Part shown: positions 11,449 to 22,466 of the stretch, piece by piece
How the letters are laid out: every line of letters starts with the position of its first letter
Numbering within the stretch: the stretch's first letter is position 1
Source of the DNA: Pestalotiopsis fici W106-1
Lineage: Eukaryota > Ascomycota > Sordariomycetes > Amphisphaeriales > Sporocadaceae
Direction of reading: 5' to 3'
DNA length: 64,000 nucleotides
NCBI RefSeq assembly: GCF_000516985.1
Contig: NW_006917093.1
Span: 3,100,001 to 3,164,000, forward strand
Notes under the pieces: model-generated
Databases searched by the model: none
What the model was told of the DNA's origin: nothing
What the model saw: the letters and a program-made list of their open reading frames with translations, nothing else
Translations under genes and position numbers: made by a program

Positions 11449-13124
11449 ATGAAGTATCTTCCTCTTGTGTATTTGTCCACCTTCAGCGTGGGAGCTTATG
11501 CCGGAACACTGGTTTCGTCAAGTCCTCCGGCGAATATCAGCGGGCCAGTAGCAAAGGCTTTCCTATCCTACTCCATTGAGTTTGCATGGTTTGCAGAATA
11601 CTCCGGTAAGTGGATCATACCGAGCTCGTTTTGATTGATTCTAAAACGTTCCGATAGGGAACCTCAGTCACCCAAATACGTTTACAAACCATCTATTAAA
11701 CAATTTCAACGATGTCCAAGGACATAAGCCTTATTTACGAGTTGGTGGGAACACACAAGACAATGCGCTGTTTGATCCGCTTCTCAAGGTTGCTGTGAAT
11801 GGCACTTTTGGCAATCCAGATATTGCCTACCCAACAACTTTGACCTATGGAGAGTCATTCTTTGAAGGATATCAGGTCTTTGATAACGTCAAATTCTCTC
11901 AAGGATTCAACTTGGGCGCCAATGGCACTGTTGGTTTCAACAACTTGAAGTCGACACTGCCATTGGCCTGCAAGGCTCTCAATGAAAGCAACTTGGCATA
12001 CTTTGAGATTGGGAATGAAGCAGGTTAGTCCCCTAGGTGACGTTTATCTGGATCCGGCACAACTAACGACCATGTGCTGCTCTTTAGACCAGTACGCCAG
12101 CAAGAAGTCGAACCGTGGACCGATCCGAGCAGCGGGATGGAATGTCTCTTTGTGGCTCGATGATTGGCGCAATCGATCTGCCACTCTTGAATCGCTGTAC
12201 GCGGAATCCGGCTGCGAGAATACGCCCTTCCGGCTCACTGCACCCTCCTTTGCCGGAAAAACCTGGATTGAACCTGCATTCGAGGCCGGCTTTGCTGATT
12301 ACGCCGAAAATGTTACAATCATCGCAGCCCACAGCTATGTCGCGGGCGCCAACTCGCTAGGCGTCACACTACAAGACACTCTCATGAACCACGCCACAAC
12401 AAAATCAGTCGTTGATGGTCATGTAGATCTCATGAGCGCAGTGGCTCCCTATACCGACCTACCATATATGATAGGGGAAGGCAACAGCCTATCCAGTCAA
12501 GGCAAGTCTGGGGTGTCGAACTCGTTCGGGGCAGCATTGTGGAACATTGACTTTGCACTTTATGCCGCCTCGGTCGGAATTTGGCGAATTCATCTACACA
12601 ATGGTGTAGGCTACAATTACGCCGCTTGGCACCCCTCGTCTTGGAATGGTACCACACCCGTGACCAAGGCCCCTTATTACGGCAATATCGCGACAGCCGC
12701 TACCCTAGGCAATGTGGCGCGGAACAAGACACAGATATCCTCTATTCCCATGTCCAACACAACGGATTCGGCCTACGCCATTTACAAGGATGGCAGTCTG
12801 GCCAGTATCGCTATTTTGAACATGGCGGGATACAACTACACCAAACCCCCCACTACGAGACCGTCTAAGACATACTCCTTCAGCATTTCCGACGAATCCA
12901 AATACAAGGCCGGCAGCGTGAAGAGGCTCATGGCCAACGGTAGCGATGCTATCACGGGGATCACCTGGGATGGTTATTCATACAACTACAACTTGGCCAA
13001 TGGCAAACCCTCCCGCCTAACCAATATCACAAACTCGGAGCAGGAGGAGCCAGTCAAGGTAATCAATGGCGCGTTCAACGTAACATTGCCCCATTCTTCA
13101 TTCACTTTGGTTGAATTGGCGTGA
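11449..13124 (+). CDS. GH79 family beta-glucuronidase-like secreted glycoside hydrolase (copy B)
   Basis: This is a paralogue of the GH79 gene at 8101-9821. Exons 11449-11605, 11658-12023 and 12088-13124 give 519 residues with an N-terminal signal peptide (MKYLPLVYLSTFSVGAYA). The active-site Glu residues are inferred as Glu173 in EIGNEAD and Glu305 in MIGEGNSLS. Many N-glycosylation sequons (NGT, NRS, NVS, NYT) fit a secreted protein. The intron at 12024-12087 interrupts the Asp codon after NEA in phase 1, the same place as in copy A, which shows common descent; the three later introns of copy A are absent except this one. The start was set at 11449 because the upstream codons in frame lack an ATG. 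Preferred substrates (4-O-methylglucuronoxylan, arabinogalactan, flavonoid or other glucuronides) cannot be read from sequence. Confidence 0.92.
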
Positions 13125-13252
13125 GCATGAGATCATGTGCTATGGCCCCCTTACCTTTGGCCAACATTATGCAATCATACAAGTGGTTTAATCGTTCGTC
13201 GGCTGGGTCAGGTTCGTCATTGGGTTAGTTTTGGTATTTACTATTATTCAAA

Positions 13253-13258
13253 AATAAA
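13253..13258 (+). terminator. Candidate polyadenylation signal of GH79 copy B
   Basis: AATAAA occurs 129 nt after the stop of GH79 copy B, inside the 211-nt gap to the convergent transporter gene. Fungal signals are degenerate, so this is only a candidate. Confidence 0.35.
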
Positions 13259-13335
13259 GCCTAGTGGATCGCGCTGTTATCATGAGAATCTCTTTACATT
13301 CACACTTTCTGCTTCCATTAGGTTGCTATCGAGAT

Positions 13336-15099
13336 CTAAAGATCGTTGTGGAAAGTGGGCGGCTTCTGCCAAGCACTATTCCGCCATTGCGTGCCATAGA
13401 CTCGAAGCAAGATGACCGGCACCAGTAGAGCAACATTGATTAGTGCAAAAGTAAGCCACGCATACTGATACCCAACCGCCTTGCCAAAGGGGATTCTGCA
13501 CATTCCAACTGGTTAGTATGTCTTGATTGCGAGCTTTTATAAATGAAAACTTACGCATAAAACGAAATGGTCATGGAAAAGAGGCTGCGGAGGACGTTGA
13601 GGATGCTCGAGACTTCGGAGCTTTGAGGCTTATAGCACTGTTGCTTGTCAGTCTCTGGGAGATATGGATAAGTTTTATTAGATATGGTCGTCGCTCACAT
13701 CGGTACAATAGGTATACGTGACCGTGTTGGCAATCTGCACGCCATAGTTGGCGATACCCATGCCAAACGCGGCGCCTACCCAAGGGACTGTATTGTGGTG
13801 CGACAGGCATACGCCCTCGATAATGATGCCGATTGGACACAGGATGGCCAGAAGAACGGCATCGAGGCGTGCCTCGGGCTCTCTTCGTCCACCGTGGGTT
13901 CTGGCGTAGCGATAGACCATGCGGTCGGTAAGCCATCCTGCGCTCATCTCGCCGAGAAGGCAACCAATCAATAACGGCACGCTCAGCATAAGCCCTGTCT
14001 GCGCGACATTGAAGCCATAGAGCTCGCGGAACAGACTCGCGCCGGTCGCGGCAAACAGGACTGAGCCGAAGCCAAAGGCGGTCATGTAGTAGATTCCCGG
14101 AATCACGATTGAGAGATACTTGAACATGTAAAATGGCCGCGTAAAATCTCTTGGTCGAATCCTGGCGCCCTGCAGACCCTGGTGTCTGAAGAGGAGCAGG
14201 TCCATGAACGAACGGTCGCGGCGACCGGGCGCAGTTTGGCGCGAATAAATGGTCTCTGGTAGGCAAAATAATGTGAGAACCACGGTGGCTATTTGAACAT
14301 ATCCCTATACACTTCATGAGTGGTTGTTCTTTAATACACTATACAGGTTGGCTTACCGGGATCAAGAAAGACCATCGCCATCCCAAATTTTGTGCAATAA
14401 AACCACCTAAAAGGGAAGCGACATGAGGCCCATTTACGAGGAAAAATGAGAATATCCCCATGTAGAAGCCGCGCTCATGTAAATAGTAAATGTCGCATAT
14501 CGTCGCGGCGCCAATGGCGACCGGCGAGCCCGCACCAATACCATTGAACACGCGCGTCACCATGAGTCCGGGCCACGACTTGCACTTGCCGGCGGCGATA
14601 TTGGTGACCGCTGCCGTGAGACTGCCGAGGAGATAGACCGGTCTCCGACCGTAGACATTGGCCAGCGGCACCGTGAGCAAGGGGCCGACGCCGGCGGACA
14701 CAATATATACAGTCAGTTCGTACGTGGCCTGGACCGGAGTGATGCCGAACTCGTTGCTGAGAGGCACGAATGCTGGATTGATCACGGCTGCGGCCAGGGG
14801 TCCCAGAAATGCCAGCCAGCTGACCTGCAAAAGGACCAGAAGTTTCAGGTATGGCGACCAGTTCTGTTCCAAGGTGAGTATATGCATCCAGAGACACCTG
14901 ATAAATAAAAACCAGAGGAAGCAGCTTGACCTACTAATGGGTCATCTTTTCGATCCGTAGGTTGTGGTACAAGGGGCAAGCCATGTCTATCGAGCTTCAA
15001 GCCAATTGTGTCATCTCGGCCAAGCACAATTTTTGCGTTTTCTCTGGTTGCTGAATGCTCCCTGTGACGGGCTACTCCCTTCTCTTGCTCTCTCAGCAT
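13336..15099 (-). CDS. DHA1-type MFS transporter
   Basis: A 12-helix major facilitator protein of the fungal DHA1 drug:H+ antiporter type, likely in the plasma membrane. Five exons (15099-14935, 14863-14357, 14304-13699, 13637-13555, 13495-13336) give 506 residues. The N-terminal cytosolic block GLPLVPQPTD...DDPLNWSPY, diagnostic for this group, is split by the first intron and restored exactly in phase 0. The motif-A-like YGRRPVYL follows TM2, and the last helices carry SFYAIPFG, again restored by splicing. Exon 4 is only 83 nt. The gene is convergent with GH79 copy B and divergent from the FAD monooxygenase. It could export or import a phenolic or sugar-acid product, but the substrate is unknown; a purely defensive efflux role is as likely. 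Confidence 0.9.
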
Positions 15100-15899
15100 G
15101 ATTTGCACCCTGTTGTGTTGACCTTTCTTCAGTTGTGATATATCCTAGATGGTGAAAGTTATGCCCTTCTTTCAAAAGAGTCAACGCAACTTGAAAATTA
15201 GGTGTCCACGACGATGAGAAGTTGAAAATCAGCAAAACCGACATGGCATACATGTTATTGCGAGGACCAGTTCGCCTACTCAAGCTGACTGTTGGAGGCT
15301 AGGTAGAGTCGGGGCTATAATAAGGTTACATCCACCAATGCAGAGTTCGGATAACACTTGCCGCCATTGACCATTGATGCAGGCCAAGTAATGAGATAAA
15401 TGTTTTTAGGCATGAGAATTACCTCTCAATTGCTCATATGCATAGATGAGGTACAGTGGAGATCATACTATTGGCAAGAATCTGCGGCACTTGCGGCGCC
15501 ATGACTTCTAGTGCCAGTATACCTAGTCTTACACTTGCAGATAGGACACGGGTATAATCGCATCATTATTCGATGGTAGTTAATTGCCGAAACTTGCATG
15601 GTACTAATATACCTCCCCCGCTCTACTCTGCAGCAACCTCTGTCTCTCGCTCTTGGGTGGGGGTAAGCGAGATTCTTTCAAGGTCACATCAACAGCCGAG
15701 ACAATATGCACACGAAGTGACGATACATTTGTCACGATACGTGTGTGACTGACCAAACACTGGCCGTTTTCTCAATCCGTTTCCAAGTTCCAAAGAAACA
15801 GCCAAGTGTCAATTCCGCAGGATATGCTACTAGAACAACAACAACCATACGCTTTTAAAGTTCTGAGTTGAGTGTACCTCTCAAAACGTCTTCCTCGAA
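15100..15899. other. Divergent promoter region of transporter and monooxygenase
   Basis: About 0.8 kb without a supported gene. It lies between the start codons of the MFS transporter (minus) and the FAD monooxygenase (plus), an arrangement that allows shared control. Confidence 0.5.
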
Positions 15900-17462
15900 A
15901 TGGAAACGCCATTAAAGGTGGCCATCATAGGCGGTGGAATCGGCGGTCTCTGTACCGCCCTCTTCATTCAACACCACTGCGGCTCCGCCGTCGCCATTGA
16001 CGTCTACGAGCAAGCACCGCAGTACCGCGAGATTGGCGCCGGCGTCGGCATCGGCGTCAACGCGGCCAAGCTGCTGCACAAGATTGGCATCGGCGAGGCC
16101 GTGTCCAGTATCGCCGGTCGGCGCAGCAGAGTCTGGGTCAGCTTTCGCAAGTTCGACGACGGGTCCGACGTGGTGACGGTGCCGTCGGCCGATACGGACG
16201 TGATCAAGCAGCTGCCGGTGCATCGCGCCGAGTTTCTGGATCTCTTGGTCGCCATCGTAAAAGAACGCAAAGCAGCGATGCTTCATTCGCATAAACGCTG
16301 TGTCAAGCTCTCGGTGTGTTGAAGGTAGATCAGCGACATGGTCCAATGGCTGACTGATGCATAGGATCAAGGTAATGAGGTTCTCATTGGGTTCCAGGAC
16401 GGTACCAGTGCCACAGCAAACTTGGTTCTCGGTTGTGATGGTATACACTCTGCAGTGAGAGGTCAATTCGCCACCGATAAACCGGAATACAGCGGCCAGA
16501 TTGCATACCGTGGGCTCATCCCCATATCGGAAATCGAGAAGTGGTGGGGCTTTGATACTTATGCTGTGACCTGGCTCGGGAAAAACCGACATTTTTTGTG
16601 TTTTCCCATTTCCAACAATAAAACGCTCAATATAGTCGCATTTGTCGCTGAGAAGGAGGAAAACCTCGGCGATCTGCGAGAAAGCTGGACAGCGCTTGGG
16701 CGGAAGGAGGATGTCTTGAAGGCATTTGAAGGGTTCGAAGAGAGAGTGCAAAAGGTCATCCACCTTATGCCAGAAAAGCCTTCGAAATGGTTGATAAACG
16801 ATCGGAAGCCCCTTGATCAGTGGATATATTCAAATGGCAAGGTGATACTGATGGGAGATGCCGCTCATGCCATGACTCCTCATCAGGGTAGGCCCTTGTT
16901 TTTTTTTTTTTTTTGACCATGTCTGTGGCAAGAATATGCTAATTATATGCTAGGCGCCGGCGCCGGCCAGGCTATTGAAGATGGCTACATACTTGGCCGA
17001 GCACTTCAAGTAAGTGTTTTTCTCTTCCTCTACCCCTTATTTTCCTTCACATCTGCAATTCTTGAAGAAATACTTCAAATGTCTCATTATAATGGCATCC
17101 TGCTATCAAGTGTTGACAGACATATCCCAAGCGCTGGAATGTGTAATCACTGATTTCTGTTTGTGAAATAGGACTACTTCCGAAATCAGTCTTCATCAGA
17201 GTTGAATATTGCCGACTGGGCACAAATTTATCAGGACGTCCGTCTTCCTCGCGCGCAGAAAGTTGCGGCGACATCTCGGGCTGCCGTGGAGATATATCAG
17301 GCTCGAGCTGGTGGAATGGAGGCTTTGCCGTTTGAAGATTGTGTCGCAGAGATTCATAAACGGGTGATTGGCAGGATGCAGTGGGTTTGGACAGACGATA
17401 TTGACTCTGAATACAACCTAGCGATAGATAAAATCAACAAACCTCGGGCAAAGAATATTTAA
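15900..17462 (+). CDS. FAD-dependent monooxygenase, salicylate hydroxylase type
   Basis: A class A flavoprotein monooxygenase that would use NAD(P)H and oxygen to hydroxylate an aromatic ring. Exons 15900-16313, 16365-16887, 16954-17009 and 17172-17462 give 427 residues. The dinucleotide-binding GGGIGGL is at residues 11-17, the DG motif is seen as GCDGIHSAVR, and the second FAD motif GDAAHAMTPHQGAGAGQAIEDG is rebuilt across the second intron in phase 1, which fixes that join. The second intron holds a 16-base T run. The WxGKNRHFLCFPI block is typical of salicylate hydroxylase-like fungal proteins, many of which act on salicylate or other phenols; others act in secondary metabolism. No membrane segment is seen, so it is likely soluble. 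The neighbouring transporter is divergent. Confidence 0.92.
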
Positions 17463-17841
17463 TGATATTCTCCGAATATCAATGCTGACGATAAGTTCAT
17501 GCCGAAATTTCTTCCGCAACATAAATAGACGGGATAAGATCTTGGCAGGAAAGAGTACCACCCAGTGGTAGATCAAGGAAGAGATACTTTGTACGACTTT
17601 TGTCTAGCTCATCTCTATTGGGACAAGACTCCCAAGGCGCCCGCTAAGCGATCTATTGTAGTGTACATGACTCCGTAGTTTGCAAATGTGGTAGGTGGTA
17701 ATGTATTAGTAGAAGAAATGGTGATCGGGATGCGTGCAGTCCTGAACTCTCCCGTAAGCCTTCGTGGAAAAAAATGGGTGGAGCGCTTTCTCCTCGACGT
17801 GTAAGCGATTCGAATCATGTGAAGCATAGGGGTGACCAAGT
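17463..17841. other. Short convergent intergenic region
   Basis: A 379-nt gap between the ends of two convergent genes. Nothing beyond untranslated 3' sequence is apparent. Confidence 0.5.
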
Positions 17842-20770
17842 CTAAGAGAGCAGCTTCTTAATGTCGGCCATGGACCGGGTGTCCTTGGCCTTTCCGCCCT
17901 TGGTCTTTTCCTGGAACGCTTCGCTCACAAGCTTCCGCTTCTCAGCCTGGACGTCAAGGACACGCTCTTCAACTGTGCCCTCCACGACCAAACGCCACAC
18001 GGTCGTCGGCCGTGTCTGGCCCAGCCGATGAACTCGATCCACGGCTTGGTCCTCGATTGCGGGAGCCCACCCTTTTCAAGTGTCAGAAATGAAAAGCTGC
18101 AGTTTTGCACAGGATTAAAACTTACAACTATCGGCCAAGACAACAGTGTCGGCCGCGACGAGGTTCAGACCGACACTACAGACTTGCAAACTTGCAAGAA
18201 GGATTCGAGTATTGGGATCCTCATTCAACGCGGCAATGGACTCGTCTCGCTTCTTCTTCACCATGCTGCCATCGATTCGAGCAAAGGACATGTCAGCCTC
18301 TTGGAGTCTCAAGGCAATAATGTCGAGGAATGATGTCCACTGCGAAAATATGATGACCTTCGAGCCGTCATTTTTGAGGGTGGCCTGGAGAATCTTGACG
18401 AGTGCCTCTGTCTTTGAACTTCTGCACGAGTCGTCTACCTGAAGTGTACCTGCCCTTTCCGCTGTCTCCACGAGCGAGTCATGGGTCAGCTCAGCCCGGC
18501 AGTAAGGACATTTACCTTGCAGGTCGATCGTCTTGGAGATGCAAGCTTTTCCAAAAACATGCTTGCATGCTGTGATGACAGGTTCATGCTGGGAGATTTC
18601 GTCCAGGCAAATCGGGCATTCCTCGCCACTGTCAATCATCAGTTGGAGAGCCTTTTGCAGGATGGGAATGTTCTTGTCAGTCAAGGCGACAACTTTCTGG
18701 TCTTCGAACAGTTTCAGGAGATCGTCGACGCGTTCCTTGGCCAACGTCCAGTGATTACAGACCTGTCGGAGACGAAGAAGTCTCTCCAAGACATTGGTAT
18801 ACCTTCCCAGCTGCCCCTTGTTCGACTTGTTCTGGAAATCTTCCAATGCGCCCTGTGCTTCCGCCAGAAGCGCGTCGTACTTGGTCTTCTCGGTCTTATC
18901 GAAGGAGACACGGTGGATGTACTCTGTCTTGGGCGGCAAATTGAGGTTGACAAAGGACATTTCCTTCTTTCGGCGGAGACAGATGTCTTTCATGAGGTGC
19001 CCAAGCACATTGACCGCCTTGATCCTGTCAGGGTGTCTACTATGAGCCTGTTTGATCGGGCGAGCTATGACTTGGGAGAACAATCCGTCCTCTTGCAATC
19101 CTCCTGTAATCTTCAAAAACCTCAGTAAGGAGAAGAAATCCTTGACGGTATTAATGATAGGCGTGCCCGTGAGAACCCAGCGAGATTGGGCCTTGATCAT
19201 GTGAGCTGCCTGCGCCAACTGAGCTTTCGCATTCCGGATGGTGTGCCCTTCATCCAAGACAACACGACGCCATTCAACTCCGAAGAGACGCGACGAATTT
19301 TTTGTCTTTGCCTCGGAGCTGAGCATACCATATGTGGTGATGACGACATGGTACCTTTGCAATTCGGAAGCCGACATGGTCTTGCTGATCGAATGATAGA
19401 CCAGCACGTCAGGGTGCTGATCCTCCTTGACGTGGAATTTGATCTGTTGTTCCCAATTGCTGAGCACGCTGACAGGCGCCACAATGAGCGTTGGGCCATT
19501 CTTGAAGCCTTCAGACATGATGAGACTGATGACTTGAAGAGTCTTGCCAAGACCCATGTCATCAGCCAAGATACCACCGGAGATGAGCTTTGGAGGTGAG
19601 GATGTCACAAAGCATGACGCAAGGTTCAGGTAAGAGGCCGCTCCCTTGCGCTGCCATAGTTGCACGACTTCATCTGAGCCAACAGGAGGAAGCTTGACAT
19701 TTTCCTTTGCTGTCATCCACGCAAGGCCCTGTGTACAATATCATGAATTAGTATTGTCAAATCTCAGAAAATGGCGGCACTTGGGTTAGAGACGAAAACA
19801 TGACACTAATTGGTGCATGAGGGGATTCATATATACACATGAAAATCGGGTATAGTTCATTTGACACGGCACCACAGGAGCAAGCTAAACATACCTGGAG
19901 TTGATATGGCAGCAGTGTTGATTTGAGGGCATCTGGCTGTGGTGCCATGGGCATGGCCTTGAGGTGATCTTCACTAGCAGCCAATGTGTCCGTAAAGGTA
20001 TCTGAGCGGACCGTCTCAAGGGCCTCGCTCGTGGCAACAAGGCCTTGCAGAGTCGCGTCTTGCTCTTGCTTTTGCAAAGTGGCCTCGGCAGTATTGCCAA
20101 GACCAGTACCAGTGGTGGTGCCGCTTTTCATGCCCATGACCTTCCTGCGAGCCTCTTGCTCCTTTCTATTGTTGTTCATTTCAGTGGCCTTGATAAGCCT
20201 ATCCGCTTTGATTTTGTTTTCAATAATCATACGAGCCATGGGCTCACTGGGACCGTAAAAGTACAGCTTGATCGGGCAGTCGTAGAATGCCTTCTCTCCG
20301 GTGAGGACTCCCTCGAGGACAACTTCATTGTTGTCAATGTATGGAGCCAGCTTGGCAACCAGGTTACGGGGCAAGTGGCCAATTTGCTGTCCCATGACAT
20401 TGTTGACTCTGATGGCGTTGGGATCATATTGGTTGTGCGGCTCTCGATGCAGCATTACCAGCTCATGGGGAGTGACGACGCCATTGTAGTATCTGACGCC
20501 GACGATCTTTGCATCGTGAGTACCATATAGGTCGAAAACAGGACCCTCATCGTACTGCGCACGGTCGTCAATAAGGTCGGCTTCATCGTCGTCGATGACC
20601 TGTGTAGACGTCGGTAATTGAGAACTGGCATAGCCTTGGGAGCTCTGAGACCCTGCAGCAACATTGTCTCGGCTCGTCGAGGCTGCTGGAGTATCCGAGA
20701 AGCGCGCGTGCTTAGTGGTGCGTGGATCTGATCCTCCAGCCGGCTCGCGGCCACGCTTTTGGGCTGTCAT
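17842..20770 (-). CDS. HIRAN-SNF2-RING DNA translocase, HLTF/Rad5-like
   Basis: A SWI2/SNF2 ATPase with the domain order of HLTF and Rad5, proteins that remodel stalled replication forks and ubiquitylate PCNA. Exons 20770-19895, 19728-18126 and 18071-17842 give 902 residues. Residues about 83-190 form a HIRAN domain (GVRYYNGVV...[12 protein letters not shown]...GHLPRNL). Walker A is DDMGLGKT with Lys354, Walker B is the DEGH form, and the C-terminal helicase lobe carries [20 protein letters not shown] and the motif VI sequence [10 protein letters not shown]. Between the lobes a RING begins at Cys663 (CPICLDE...CKHVFGKAC...CPYC); the usual fifth ligand position after HVF is Gly, so this RING may be atypical. 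Both introns are bounded by exact frame restoration (LQ|GLAWM and the W codon T|GG). It is shorter than yeast Rad5, so it is probably the HLTF-like paralogue. Confidence 0.92.
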
Positions 20771-21674
20771 TCCGCGCTATGAATGTAGTACCTATTTTGG
20801 AGATTTGGTCCTTTCAGGCTGAAGTGGTACAAAGATGGCACCAACAAGACTTGGGGGCTGGTGAAATATAGTTTTGGGTACTTAATTGGAAAGACAACAG
20901 GATTTCCATTTAATAAAATGCCTTGGGCCAATTCTTCAAAGAAAAACTTGCAGAGTGTCTCGTGGTGAAATCAATTCAGGGCAAAACGATTCACGCTCCT
21001 GGACGCGCTTTCCTGCAGCAGCAAAAGAAACGATACGCGCCAACAATAGACAAGTCGCGTCCTCAGGTGACTTGTCAACTAACCTAGGTACAAATGTACT
21101 TGCTTCTCAATCTCCAGCTCCTTGATTCGTGTGGCTCGTGCTTTTTACTACAAGTGCTCCAGTGGCTGCACACTGCAAAGAACTGCCGGTACGTACCTCT
21201 GGGTAAAGACCCACTTGTTGCCCAAGTAGTGCAGACAGGGGCGATTGCGTGATTGACTAGCGCAGAAAGCCATGAGAAAGGTGCCGTCTAAGCAAAGAGG
21301 CTCAACGACGTCTTCTCCTCTTCTCAACTTCATACTCACGTTTGCTGACACATCTGGACGATTGATCTTCATCTGGAGCATGTTGCCGACAGTAAGTCAC
21401 CAACTGGAAGCGTCTCCAGGCCTGTCCTGGCTCTCGACTGCTCATATATCATATGGCACTATCACCACCACGACATCAGTCATTGACGATTGAGCGGACA
21501 GCATGTGGCACTTGAGATGTGGACGAAATCGTTATATTACACAAATGACATTCTGGCTATCCAACAAGAACCGGGAACAAAAAAAGAGCTCGCCGTGCAT
21601 CAACATGATGTCAAGACAAGTATGAATACACGCAACATGGTATCAATCATCATCTCATATCTTCACCCCTTCTC
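20771..21674. other. Intergenic region upstream of the HLTF-like gene
   Basis: About 0.9 kb with a CCTAGGTA motif copy at 21083-21090. No gene is supported. Confidence 0.5.
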
Positions 21675-22466
21675 TCATTCCTTCAACAGACGACCATATG
21701 CTGAGTAGTATCCGCATTTGGGAACATGGCTCCGCTTGCCCGTCTTTTCATTGAAGATCCAACATCCTCCTTTGGCAACATTTGGAGGTGTGTATACTGT
21801 TCAGCAGGTCAGCAAGGATGATCACTGAAGCATAGGTGAAGGACAACACCCACAATGTAACGAGACAGCGAAGTCGCTGCCCTCGTTCGACACGCGATGC
21901 AGACCTAGCTCGTCCGCCATATATGCGACGGCATTCTCCTCGTGTACTGTGCGTGATTTCACCATCATCTCCTGTGGCTGGGTATCTTTGGGAAAGTCGT
22001 ATCGTGTCTCGGTCAGGTTACCGCGGAGGATCTTCATGAGGCAGTGGGCATTGCCATGATCATGGATGGGACTGCCTTTACCCGGTGTCCATACAAGCAC
22101 CAGCTATGTTGGACATATCTGTCAGCAATGGTTCTTCTCAACGGAGGCATGAAAGGGGGACAAGGCAAGACTTACGAGGTTGCTTTTGCCGTTGCCCTCG
22201 TCGACCAGATTGCGTGTATAGCCCCTACTGGCATCGGCAAGAGCATATTTGGACCATTCGTCGTCGTCAGATACATATCTCGCCATGGAGTCGCTCAGGA
22301 CATCCACATCCACATCATCCGAGGTCAAGCCAGACGACTCTCCGAGAGCATCCTTCAGAAGTACCACGAGCTCCTCGAATCTGTTCATCTTGTCGGTATT
22401 TTGGGAACCTATGTCTGATGCCGGAGGAGATGGCAGTTGAGTTGTTGGACAGGTCAAGTTACACAT
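21675..22466 (-). CDS. Cysteine dioxygenase
   Basis: A cupin-fold iron enzyme that oxidises L-cysteine to cysteine sulfinate, the entry step to taurine and sulfate in the cytosol. Exons 22466-22176, 22103-21854 and 21796-21675 give 220 residues, close to the family length. The metal ligands His111 and His113 sit in SPIHDHGNAHC; Cys118 matches the Cys of the Cys-Tyr cofactor, and the Tyr partner is in LHLYTPP, a motif rebuilt by the last splice. A third His ligand is in GLHRVSN. A second in-frame ATG at 22388 just before NRFEELV is an alternative start and would shorten the protein by 26 residues. In fungi this gene is often induced by excess cysteine; no regulatory site was identified here. 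Confidence 0.93.

Noticed and set aside
15912..16763. Minus-strand open frame of 283 codons
   Set aside because: It runs antisense through the FAD monooxygenase exons, whose motifs are unmistakable.
18481..19128. Plus-strand open frame of 215 codons
   Set aside because: It lies opposite the conserved SNF2/RING coding exon and is its antisense shadow.
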